Source: Sitta carolinensis (Eukaryota > Chordata > Aves > Passeriformes > Sittidae). From it: a stretch of 64,000 nt of DNA. Below the pieces are notes generated by a model. The model made no database searches, had not been told where the DNA came from, and saw only the letters and a list, made by a program, of their open reading frames with translations. Positions 24,311 to 37,300 of the stretch are shown here, piece after piece. The DNA lies in contig JAVUNC010000005.1 in the NCBI GenBank assembly GCA_032173965.1, positions 46,052,501-46,116,500 on the forward strand, written 5' to 3'. Numbering within the stretch: position 1 is the first letter of the stretch; each line of letters begins with the position of its first letter. The position numbers were made by a program, and so were the translations under genes.

Positions 24311-25662
24311 TGTAATGGTATTTCTCAGGGTGGTTGCTGAAGTGAGGGGCAGGTGATACGCAAAGAATCACTTGCAGGCCTGCACTCATGATCATGCAAG
24401 AGAAGGGATCAAAGTAACGTGTTTTTCCTCTTCTCCTTAACTTCATTACAATGCTTCTAGCCTCAAAGCAATGCCAGCATATATAAATGAAGCACACTGG
24501 AAAAGCCAGGGAATGGCAAGGCTGCAGCCTGGAGAATTCTGAAGAGTTCTTAAACCCAAACAGGACCCCTGCACCCCCACTTTCAAACACAGCAGCATGG
24601 CAGACATTCAGCTGGGGATGTTACCATAGCCTCAACTGCAGGGACAAAAAGGGCTCTGTAGTGTTTATTCTTCCCTTGTGCTTCAGTACTCAGCTCCACG
24701 TGTTTTTCTCTGGGTGTATTGTGCTTTTATGCACCAAAGCAATGTTGGGCCACAGTCCAGGCCTCTTGGACTTAGTCTAAAAGCTGGCTGCTGAAGTTGG
24801 ATAGCTAGGCACACCAGCTGTAGTTTAGGTTTTAATATAAAACTTATAATTCTTTCTGTTTGTGATGGCTGGTAGCATGACCTCAACATAACCACTATCA
24901 ACACAGTTCATTCAAGTCTGCAGAGAGCCTTTAATGATAACTCAGATATGTAAAGGACTTTATTCAATTTCACAGCACTCTTAATTCCAAGATACTAGCT
25001 GAGCAGCAATACTCATCCAAGAATTAGATGTGGAAAAAGAGCACAGGGCTAATCACTTGGCTTTACACACTTCACAAAAGTAAATAATCCAAAATACATT
25101 ACTGCGTTTACACTTTTCTGGGTGACTGGGGAGTGGTTGCTCATTGCTGCTATTCTTATAAAGAGACAGAAGAGCTTCATCCCACTCTCTATAAGGAAAT
25201 CCCTCTTTTCTTTCCAGCCCAAGGTGAAAAATTGCACCAGAAAAGTAATTACTGCCTGGAGGTGACTTTTGCAGGTTGCAGTTTGAGACCTGAATCATGT
25301 GGGAGTGTGCAGACTGCCACTGATCTTGCCTCCCTGCTGCTCTTCCCACACCTCATGCTAGCAAGATCACGTAACTGTACATGCCTCAGTTTCTTTGTGA
25401 AGCAAGGCTAAACATTAAATAGCAATGGGTGAAAACATATATTAATAAATAGATAAGATCTTTAAAACCTTTAAAAAGTATAAATTACTCAACTGATATA
25501 TCATGAAGTACTAATGAGGGAAGGAGAAAGCAATGGTAACAAACCACTTCAACACAGTGTCTCCACACTCTGCTTAGAGAGGTGGCTCACTGAAAGAGGT
25601 GAAGCCTCTCATGTGCCTGGTGTACCTGGCAGTGCTTGGCAGAACATTATTGGAGGTACTGT
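24311..25662. other. Convergent intergenic region and STRA8 3' untranslated region
   Basis: On the minus strand, an AATAAA (seen as TTTATT at 24959-24964) lies about 700 bases past the STRA8 stop and is the likely STRA8 poly(A) signal. The remaining spacer to the SLC23A4 poly(A) site is only about 0.65 kb. I recognised no other gene. Confidence 0.5.
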
Positions 25663-28600
25663 TTAAAAATCTTCATCATCGAAGGTCTCAGTGCACCGCA
25701 GCATCACGGTCTCATGATCATAGCGAAGATCTTCTTCCTGAAAGCCCCCCAAAATCAAGCAGGATTAAAAACCAAAGGAGTTCATTGAATTTCAAATATA
25801 CAGTGAGTTGGTCAAGAGCTGATGTACCAGCAAACGCAGCATGAGCCCTCCCTCCTCTCTGAATCAGCCACCAGCACTTGATGTGTTCCTGAAGTGCCTG
25901 AAGAAGAATGGCTCAAACGGCTCAAATTTTCTGCCAATTTCCTTCTAAAATCACAGGGCTCCACCCTGTGTCTATTTACATCATCTAGACAGCTGTTACT
26001 GACTGTGGTAGCAAGTATGTCACATAACAGGCTCTAAAGGTATGAGAGCTTCCTTGAGGGATTAACTTCTACCAACTTCAGGCTTTGCTCCACTTTTAGC
26101 AACAGTCTTCTCTTTCACCAGTTTACAAAGAACAAGTGGCTCTTGAGAAATCAAAGTCTGGAAGATAAAAGCCTTCATGCCTGCAGTCCATCTAGTCCAC
26201 TTTCTGCATTGATGCAAGAATCTTCAGCGAAATCTTCAGTGCTTTTAAAAATAGGTGCTGTTTAAAAATATATAGCTTAAGGAACACTAAATACCACTTG
26301 CTTGTCAAGTGACTCATCTAAAATCCATAATTTTAAAAGAAAGCGTTCCTTTGAAGACACAAAGGTTCTCAGCACTATTTAGAAAAAAAACATTGAGTTT
26401 CATTTAGGTGAAACCTTTGGAACTTGTCTAAATTAACTCTTTCCTGCCTTTGATGCTAAGCTTCTATGATGATGTGACCTTAAGACAACGGCTCTTGAAA
26501 AATTACAAGATTGCTTAACTAATCTCATGCTCAGAAATATTTCTCTATCACATACTGTAGAAGCATGGTCCTGTTCTCATTTTGGTGTCCCTGCCCTTTT
26601 AAGAGCACTCCCTTTCCTTATCCAAATTATTTCCCTCCCCTCTTGTGTATCTTTCTGAAGTTTTTGATTCCAGTGGGGTGCATGCCCTTGGCAGCCTTGA
26701 GAGCCAGGGCAGTGACTCAGGAGAAGCTGTGCCTAGTAGCTGTGTGACTGTGACACAGTGACCATCCACAAACCAGCAGCATAGTTGTAGTTTGTACCTG
26801 GACAGCTAACCAGAAATGACAGAACATGGCAGTGGCATGAATGACCAGCAATAAAATCCATCACCTCAGCAGCTCTGTAGATGAAAGGAAAGGAGACCAT
26901 GGGCTGCCTTTTGTATTTCAGTGGGGTGCACAGCACATGCCTTACCCTTGGTACTTACTGTACTTGCTACCCACCTCTGTCTTCTACAAGGTGTGTGTGC
27001 AGTGTCCTGGGACACTGCTTTATCCTTGAGATAATCTATGCCAGCACTGCCCAAACTCCTGTGCTAGCATAGCACCAGCCCAGGTGCCACATCAAGGGAA
27101 GGGGAATGGTCTGCAGAGGTTCAGTCATACCCATAAGGTAAGCAGGATGGGTTCCTTTCCCTGTCAAGTCCAGGAGTCTCTGATGCTCTGGGTAGCCCAA
27201 TTTCTGGGTTAAGGTCAGTAGCCTATACTGATCTCTGCTGCTGCCTGAGTTGGTGTGTTTCAAGCTAGCTGGAACATCTTCTATCCCTGCTCTGCAACCA
27301 CTTTCATAACTGTCTCAATCTGTTTGCTTTGAGATGGATCCGAATTTCTGCTCTCAAAACAAAAAATAGCTTGTCAGTCATATTTTCTTTTTTCTACTTT
27401 GTTGCCTCTTGGCAGCGCTGTCTAGATGTGCTGTTCTGCACTCTAAATCAAAACAGATTGTGACCTTCGTATTATCTAGCCCGGGTGATTTCTGCTCAAA
27501 CTCCCTTTTTATTGTCTTATCACAGATAACTGAAAATTCCTGCCTAAAAGAAGACTGTGCAGTGTTTTATTTCCTTCTGGGTCCACACAGTACAGTCAAC
27601 TGCCAATTTGCTTTGGGCTCTTTCGCTGCTTGTCTTCTCATCACTCCCATTCTCCTGGTCTTATTTTAAATGCGCCACTTTAAACCTTGAAAGAGACACT
27701 ACCTCCTCCCATACCACCTCATCTGGGAACTGTGAGATAAATTTGGGCTCACACACAACGAGGCAGCCCTGAGCAGAAGGACAAGGTGAGACCATGCCAG
27801 GCATGACACTCACAAAAGAAATGTAAAACCTAAAGCTTTTCTTTCTTTTCTAGGCCTGCTGAGTTCATAGTCATTTACTTAAACACAAGAAGAGCTCTGC
27901 TCTTACACAGAACATAGCTGTTCACAGACCAAAGGGCTGTGTAGGTCAGTGCCTGAGCTCTGACAACAGTCAGCAGGGGAAGTTTAGAAAAAATTGCAAG
28001 AATTGGGCACACAGTGTGCTCTGTTTTGCAATAAATACTCATACATTATAGCAAACTGTGCTGTGAGGCCCTCCTGCAGTGGAAATTGAATCTGGACCTT
28101 CAGATTTAGTAGTTTCCCATAGATTGATGACCCTGGCATCTAAATGTAGTAATTTTTACATGTAAATATTTTTACTATGTTGATTGTTCATTTTATTTAG
28201 TGCTTTCTAGTTCTTCTGGTGTTAGACATGATAAGTAATAATTCTGTGTACCAAATCCACACTGTGTACGAATAAAATGGTCTTGCAGTACCCCTCAGTG
28301 TTTTTTTGGTAGAAAAGTCCTACTCCTAACAATTTCTATTCAATGCCTTTTCCTGTGCTTGCTGCCATTCTCTGCACTTTCTCTAGTGCTACTATCTCCA
28401 GGATGGGGGTACCAAATGGCAGCAGTCTCTCTGTGATAGATTCAGACAGTGATGCAACACTAGTTTCTGCTTTGTTTTCTGTCACAATTACCCCTCATCA
28501 CAAACCTTCTACTTTCCTTCAAAGGAGCATCTGCTCAGGTACCAATGACCAGGTGGGAGCTTGGCAATAGAAACCAGCGGCTACTGTTGGAAGTACCACT

Positions 28601-31600
28601 GACTCTGAACCAAAACAAGCACGCTCTGCCTGAGGGGTATCTCCCTTCTGGTTCTTCGCCCACATGCAAGCTCTGAGCCACCTCCATGGCAGGGAGACAA
28701 GAAGGGGAGGAAGAACAATACAAACACAAAGACTTGTGGCTCAGAAAACCTGCAACAGTAGGCTGAAGTTAAGGGGAAGTTCAGGAACTTTTCATCAGCT
28801 CTTTCAAGAACATGAATATCATCCTTCTAGGGCCTGCCAGTGGAGCAGGGAGCCTGGCACCCGGACAAGCAGAAGGTAGTTCTAATGAGCTCAGAATGAA
28901 GGGTTGATGGAGAACTGGAAAGTGAGCTTTACCTGCTCAGAGGAGATCACTCAAGCTTTTCCACAAGGAACTTTCATGCAACCGATAATAATAAAAAAAA
29001 TTTTACAGTTTCTCATGTCATTTGCCATTTTGAATAATATTCAAAGCAGTGTTCACTCAACCTCTTACAAAGGCAATCCTACTGGCCTTTTGGAATAACA
29101 CATCTAAAATGATGAACCCCAAGTTCTTATTTGTAATAATTCTGAACAATATGATCAGAAGCATTGAATACAAAAATTCCTTTCTGACATTGCTCCTGAA
29201 ATACATTGCTCCTTCTATAAGGAATCCTTTAGCAAGGCTTACCTGGCAAAACTGTATATTAGTGAAGAAGAGGTGTTTTAGGAAGTCAGTGACCTGCAGA
29301 TAGAGTCTCTGGTGATCCTCTGGATTTTCAGAGGTGCAGCTTGCAAATGCTGAACTGAAAATCAAATCAGATACTGTATTTAATTTTCTGTTCTCTTTAC
29401 TTTCTGTCCTCCATATTTTATTTATAAATTAAAAAAAAAAAAAATCAAATTGTTTTCAAGATGGTTCTGATATTAAAGAAATAGCCAAGCAAGGCAGGGA
29501 GGAGTTGTGATGGATGTATTGATGAGATATTGTTTGCAAGTGCAAGGCAGATACGTGAGAACAGAAATACAAGAAACTGGCGTCACAACAAGGGGATCTG
29601 CTGATACATTATAGCACAGTAACACTGTTGGGGAAAAGTAAATATCCATTAAAACAAACAGCAACAATGGTTACTTGGGAGTGTATTTGGTGGGGTTTTT
29701 CAGAGGAACAGCTTTGACTTCTGTAAAGTTTTGGAGTGCATGCAGTAACCTGTGGTCATGAATTGACGGGTTAGCTACAACTGGCAGGTTTGTTCTCAGG
29801 TAACTGTGGCACAAAGCTAAGCTTTTCATTCTGGACCTCACCTCTGTATTCTTTCTGGGATTTTACAAAGTTCTGCCATCACACCTCTGCCCAGAATTAC
29901 GAGGTGCAGAACAACAGGCAAGAATGAGAAAACGGTAAATGTTGATTATTGCAATACCAAACTGATTTGGGACCTAAAACAGACTTTAAAGATTATAGTA
30001 CCACTTTGTAGTATTAAGGAATACTTAATCTTATTTTAAAAGCAAATGGAAATTGTGACCTAATAAATGTTATTTACTAAATAAATATTTGTTGAGCTTT
30101 TTCACCCATTCAAGTATATTCTGATCATCAGCCAAAACAACCTTTATTTATTCTCTTCAGGAAGTACAACCTGGAATGGTGGTGAAAGGAAGAGATTCAC
30201 ATTAAAGACCATTCTAAATTTTGAAAACTAGGTAGAAAATGGGATTAAAAACACTATTTGCAAAGAGAAACAATCCTAAAAAAGACTAAGTAGAAAGAAT
30301 ACATAAAAGATGAATCATAATGTAATTTTCCTCTTGAAAATCTTTCCTTTCTTTCTTTGGTCTACTGGGAAAAAATCAAAGGCAGTGCCAGCTTTGTATC
30401 TGACATGTTCTCTTCTAGGTAACTCATCTGAACTGAAGAGGAAAGAGATGTTATTATTTAAAAGGTCCTGTGTTTCTTTTGTGTTACTGTTCAGGTCAAC
30501 CACACTTTAACCTGATCACCTCCGTGTGACTGAATTAGGGTAAGACAAGGGAGAAAATGTTGAAAAATTATAATTTTTGTCTCATTAAATGAGAATACAG
30601 TTTATGATTAGCTGATTTATCAGGGAATGCCTCTTGGTCCTCATAGGCTTGGTAAGTGACAGAGAGAAAAAACCAGTATTGTAAATTGAAAAGACAGAAA
30701 GCTGTGCAGAGTGGCAAAAAAAAAAAGTCAGAAGGACCCCAGTTATCCTGAAGTGATGGGCTGCTCTTAATAAGTGATTCTTACTGATTCTACTGTGAAT
30801 GACCATTGGTTGTTTCACTTTTTCCCCTTAAAAAGGAAGTATTATTGTGAGCACAGTTGCTGGAGGCAGCTGCTATTCTGACCATTTATTAAAAAAGAGA
30901 GCTGTTGTCTTACTCCACAGAGCACTTGCCATGGAGTACTGACAGTGGGCTATTAATGTATTGCATCTACCAAAAAGGGGCAGTTTGCAATTTACCTCTG
31001 GCTGGACATTCCCTGAGCCTTGCTTCTGTCAAGGAAACCACCAGCAACATCAAATGCATCTTCAAACATCACCTAGCAGAGAAATCACTTCAGATGTCAG
31101 CATATCCAGCCACCTAAAAAGTTCTACCTAGAGCATAACTTTTAATAATGAAGTCTTTAAAAGCATGATATTCTTTCTTTACATTTAACAGGTATGGTTA
31201 CAGCTAGAGAAAACCAAGAGGTTTTGTGGAGACAGGAGTAATGTGAAATAACTGTATTTCATTGCTAGGAACACAAGGTCAGTCCACTCCCTTAAGCTTG
31301 TGCTTCAACCTCTAGGAATTAGACTTCACATTACATCTCCCAAAAAATCAGTAAAACCCATGAATTGTAGTGGTGCTTTAGAGACTTGATTGTGGACTGC
31401 TGTACCAGCCAGTTTCTCTAAAACTGTCTCCAGGAGTTTCGATGCTCCTTGTGCCAGGCCACTAAACTCTTTAGTTAACTCTGCCATAATGCAGTTCTCA
31501 CAATTTCTGTGCCAGAAATTCCATACAGGGAACATTCCCACGACATTTCCTCAGGCAACGAGCAATATGACTTGTGTCCTGTGACTCAGAAAGAACTTGC

Positions 31601-34319
31601 CAATGCAACTTACTTGTGTGCTAAAGGTAAACATCTGTCCCTTCCTTGAAGCTACTGAAACTACATATACCTTTTTGAGCAGCTAGTTACTTCAGCAATC
31701 ACTGCTCCAGGAACCATTTATAGAACTGGCTGTTATTTAATCAATCTCTTATTAATAAATGCCCTGGTCTACTCAGTCATTGACTTTTTGGCTCTGCAGA
31801 GGTGCATGGTACTGGCAGTCATTGGCCCTGCACCACTGGATCTGGTCTAAAAATACTTTCTCTTTGCTACCAAGTGCTTTGATGAAAAAAACCTACCCAA
31901 CTCAAAACACAGCAGGCTTTGGCAAACTTGGTATCCCTTCTGGATTTAGATCTGTGCTCTTTGGACAGTCTGCAGAGCACAGTAACTGTATAATTCTTGT
32001 TCTTGCTCCCCTGTCCCTGGAGCAAATTTAACTGTTACTTAGCACAGAAACTCCACAAGTCAGTGGAGACTAGCAGGATTACTACCACTGCACTACTGTA
32101 GCTTGCTAGGTATCTTACCAAGAGAAAATTTGGTGCAGACATTTACTCAAAGACTGTTTATTGTTTCCACTTACGCATTCAAGTGATCTTGAGAAAGCTT
32201 AGTTACAACTACTGTTTGCAATTAAAAGCTTCAGAGCCCATCTGAAGGCTTGGAGTTTCAGAGGCAGACTATGAATGTTGCTGAGCACTTACTTCCTCTG
32301 GTGTGGAGACTGAGGAACCACTGGCTTCCTCACTGTTACCTCCGCTGTCCCTCACACTACCTTCAGTGCAAGCAGGCTCTGGGCAAGCAGCCTTGGGGTC
32401 CATGAGGAAATCTCTCTGGCTACAGTACTGCAAGATGCTCTCCCTGCTCTCTTCAGAAAGCTCTTGCCAGAGATGGGAAATAGCTGTGGAGACCTCAGGA
32501 AGAGGCACCTCTCCAGTGCAAATAATTCCGTGCTCTATCAGCAGGTCCACTGTGTGCTTATAAAAACACAGGTATCTGGAAGGAAAGGAAAGGGAGTATC
32601 TCTTAAGAGCAGGCTAAAAGGCAGCCATCTACTGAAAATCAGCAGGACACTGGGGAGCAGCTCTGATCCATAACTGCTTCACTGATTCTGCCTCCAAGAC
32701 TTCATACAATTACTGCATGTGTCCAACACTGACGATTTCACCTGCAAAAGAAGGCTTCAGCTTCTGCCTCAGCAGGACTTCCTCACCACAGAAGCTCCAA
32801 GCACTGCAGGTTGTTTGGGTCACACAGACAAACCTCATTCTGGAATTTAATAAATTTTCAGTTACTTGCCTTTGTATCCTGAACCTTTTGCACTGCCAGT
32901 CACTTTTTTACATTTCCTGGCATCGCACTACACTTTAGAGCTCTGGCTGAGGTCATATCCTGATGCATTAGGTACTGTACATGCAGACAGAAAAATACTA
33001 CCCCAGGTCTGGGTGCTCTGACTTAAGCATGAGTACTCCATTTCCCTCCATTTTACATCTAAGGAAACACATCCCTAAGACTGACTTCTATGCAATCTGT
33101 ACTGAAACGGTGGTGGAACATAGGGGTCATCATTTCAACCCAGTGACTGAATCTCAGAACAAGCCTGCTTCTTCTGATAGCACTGTGTGGCACAGTGAAC
33201 CAAGGATAATAATGTCTACTTCAGAAAGTAGCAATGAAGGTTATTTTACATTAATTAAATGCTTAGAGAATCTCAGATGAAAATAAAAAGATCAAAGGAG
33301 TACAAACCAAGAGTTCTATAAACAGCAGTCACCGTTACTATGTTTGGGCTCAAAATGATTCCTTGGGAGATATTCCAAATGAGCACATTTCCTGATTAAC
33401 TGAACAGTATTGCATGAGAAAGTAACTCAAAAGAGGTTATTCTTTTCTTTTTTATTTGTAAATATTTGTTCCAGCAAACCAATATTGAAAATAAAATTTT
33501 GTAGGCAAGCATAAACCTGTTTAAACCCGTTTCCTCACTCTGGAGTATTTTCCACCACTGCTGGAAACAAAATACCAGAAGGGGAATAAGCATTCTCATG
33601 TGAGGTATTGCGCTTACTAAGCTTTCTAGATGTCCAGCTCCAAAGAAAGGACCTGTAATTTCTCAAGCAGAAGAGCATGGACAACCATTAGACCGCTCTG
33701 CTAAAGAAATTAAGCTTGAAGCACGACTCAACTTTTTCCTTCCCAGCTGCAAGGAGACAACCACATTTTGCACTGGACAGAGTTCTGTGAAGTCCTACCA
33801 ATGTATCTCCTGCTGCTGAACATGGGAAAAAAAACCCCAGTCAGTTGAAGCTCAAAGCATTCCTGATGCTTCCCAAATAATTTGATTACATGATCACCAA
33901 AGGGCTGTTGCTTTCTTTGATGAAGAGTCCTTCTCATTTTATGCCTGTTATAAAAGGTCACTTTTTGACAAGAATTAGTTACAAACCAAATGCAATCTGC
34001 CCTAGGACTACAGAGTAAGTACCAGAGTCTATGTAGTACAGGTCCATGTCTCCTTGTCAGTAAAGAACATTAAAGTCAGGTGTTTATTGCTCTGTCGTGC
34101 AGTCTTTGATGAAGCAGATTTTTCTAATCCCAAAAATCTTGATTCAGCACATTTCAAGGTCGTCTAAACGATACCTTAACTACATCCACCTCCAATTCTA
34201 ACAGGAGCAAAAGCAGGAGCAGGAGTGGGAAGCTGGTGCCATCTACTGGTCCAGCTGCAGTCTCCTTTTGAGGAAAACCCGGTGACCGAAGGGGTTTTTA
34301 AAAATACACAGCAGTTCAA

Positions 34320-34362
<43 letters not shown>

Positions 34363-37300
34363 AGGAACTGCAGAAGGTTTTGCTTACAGTGGTGATGTCA
34401 TGGAAGAGGCTGCCAGCTGCAGCTCTGGATTTCTCCTGCACTGCATGTTGTTAACTGTGGAATGGTTAGGGTGAAATGACTGCTTGATGGTACAGAATAG
34501 ATTACACATGCCTCTATTTCTCATATCTTGGCAATCAAATAATCATTTATCCTGTTGAAAATGCAGGATAAAACCTCTAAGTACCTCCTAGTGTTGTCTG
34601 ACAGGAAGGGGAAGAACATGGAGTATAATACTCAGTTTTAAAATATCAGTAACTTTGGAAAAAAACCCAGTAATTTTACCATTATGACTTCCAAATAAAA
34701 TACATGGGCAACTGACATGAGAACAGTGGTCTTGGACTTTTAGGTACTGCATCAGGCATTTAGGAGCTTAAAGGGTTTACAGACTCACATCCACTAACTC
34801 TAAGTGTAACACACAAGTGTTTAGGTTCCCCATCTCACCAGTGCTGCAGACAATTTTGTATTATTGCAGAATGCCTTCTGGTATCTTCCAGACCACCACT
34901 ATTCTGCAACGCAGAGGCTGAGGACAAGATCTTCCTTGATTGAATCTAGTCTTACCCAACTCTGATTCCACAAAAAAAGTACTCCAAGATGCCAGGAGCT
35001 AAGGGTCTGTTTCTGGAAGGGGTAGCAGTGTTCAAGCTCCTCATAACAATGCCATTAGAGGAAAGATGAGCATCACTGTGAGGAAAAGAATGTGCCTGCC
35101 TCTGGTTCCTGCACCTCCCTGGAACACATATAGCTAGACTCTTAGCAAATTCATCTGGTGCACCAATTCTTACCCTCCTAAAATCTACCCCATGACAGGG
35201 ATACACTGGTAGACTGTGGCAGCACAGGGACTGACACACTCAAAAGAAATTTTCTTCTTTTTCTTAAGGAGTGAAAAATCCTTAGGGATTTACCAAGGCC
35301 TGAAAAGCTGGGGACTGCTACAACTCTAAGAGTCCATTCACGTACAAGTTGCAGGGACTTAGGAAGTGATCAGCTTCATCACCAGCAGGCCCAAAACTGC
35401 TGGCACAAGGCTTCTGTGAAGCAGATGCAGGCTCCAGCAGGGCTGCATGAACGGCAGTGCCTGGATGCACAGTGATAATGCAAACAAGTCAAAAACCTGA
35501 AGGCAACATGAAGTGCACCTACCGCTCAAATTCCACTAGATCTGGGGATAAAGTGTCTAAAAACTGGGTCAATTCTGGCTTCCCATATTCTTCCAGTGTT
35601 TGTTTTTCTTGTTCTTGAAGTAAATACCAGATGGCAGAGTCACTTTCACTCATTTCTTCTGAAGCAGATGTAGTGCTGGAAAGGACACAAGGGAAAAAAA
35701 GCTACATGAATAACTTCCCAACTGGATTAATAATGCCCTTGCCATGGTCACTCCAGAGCCTAGGGGCATTCTTCCCAAGCCAGCTTTTTCGTCCTCCTTT
35801 TGCTTTTCAGGAAATGAGAAATCTTTGCCAGAGATCATCTGCATAGAAGGGAACAAAAATACAAGCATTGACTGGAAATGAGACCAACAACATGCTTAGA
35901 ATGTTTGTGCACTCCATGGGATTATGGCGCTCTAGGTGAAACCTCTTTGTCCCTTCCTCATGATGAAAAACCTCTGCTTGGAAATACAGTAGCAATGACA
36001 AAGAGTTTCAGAGATGCTGGGATGAAAGCAAGTGCAAAATATTATCATCTTTTCTGGACTGGTATAAGCCCTTACCTGTGACTGCCAAATTGCCTCCTGA
36101 CATATTCCTCCCTGATCTCCTCCAAGCTGGATGGGCTCCCATCCTCCAGGCTGCAGCTCGCTGTTGGCAGCAGAAGGGTCACTGTCACATCAATGGCACT
36201 TTTGGCTTCTCTCTCACCCTCAGCCCCAACCAAGCAGAATACTGTCAACAACTGTTCTTCACAAGCCAGATCTTTTCATTGGGCAAAAATGATGTGAAAC
36301 AAGAAACATCTGTCTCTTCTACAATGTATATAGCACTACTGGGAATTAGGAACTTAGAGGAACTTAGAAACAACTGAGGAACTTAGAATCAATGTATTCT
36401 TCCAAACACTGATTTTATAGAATTGATGGTGCAAACAATCTGCAAATCAAACTACGGGGACACACTAGTCAATACAGTACTTTTTAATCACCTTATAATG
36501 AACAAATTGCATGTGAAAAACCCTGACATCCAACCTGTGATTCACAAGCAGTATGCATTTTACATATATACAAGTACAAACAAGGGGCAGCTTGCCTCAA
36601 ACTCCCCTCAACCAGCCTCACTGCTTGTTATTCTTTCAATTTTCTCTGTCAAACTACCTGTGTCTCACTTTTATGGGTTATCCAAGGATGTGGGTTCAGA
36701 TGAGGTTGTTAATTTTAAGCACTGAGACTTCTAATTGATGCAAATTATTGGAGGTGCAAGTCACATGATTTTTTTTTTCAACCTGACAGGAATTTGGACA
36801 CTTGAAGGGACAAAAAAGTATGTCCAAAGCCTCTATCCTATCAGCCCCTAGTCCTGCTTGCTGCCAGAAGAGGCAGTGGCCAGCAGCACTAAACAGAAGG
36901 CACGTTGTTGGGGGCATGAGGCCTCGCAGCAGGAGCTGCCACAAGTGCAGACAGTACCTGCTGACCAGTGTGACCAAGATGCCACAGGCTGTAACAGAGC
37001 AGGGCGTGAGCATGGCCTGCCAAGCTGAAAGAAAACAAAACTGTAGCATGTCTCTTAACCATTTATATCAGAGTACACTGTTAACCAGAGGGTTCCAGTT
37101 CCTACCCTAGGAAATCCTTTTACCTCACACCACAGTGTGCTGTTGTGCAGTCTAAGCTCTGGCAGGGCTGGCTGCTGGTGACAGCTGTGACTTGCACTGT
37201 GCCACACTACTGTGGCCAGGAGGAGCACACAACTCCTGCAGGCTCTGACTGGGAGCCTAAGGATCCAGCCTGGGGACCCCACACCTGCTGGGGAGAGGCT

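Noticed and set aside
31326..31541. 72-codon minus-strand frame in a STRA8 intron, first considered as the exon after STPEE
   Set aside because: It has no usable acceptor or donor in the needed phase. The true exon, encoding VMFEDAFDVAG, is at 30996-31072.
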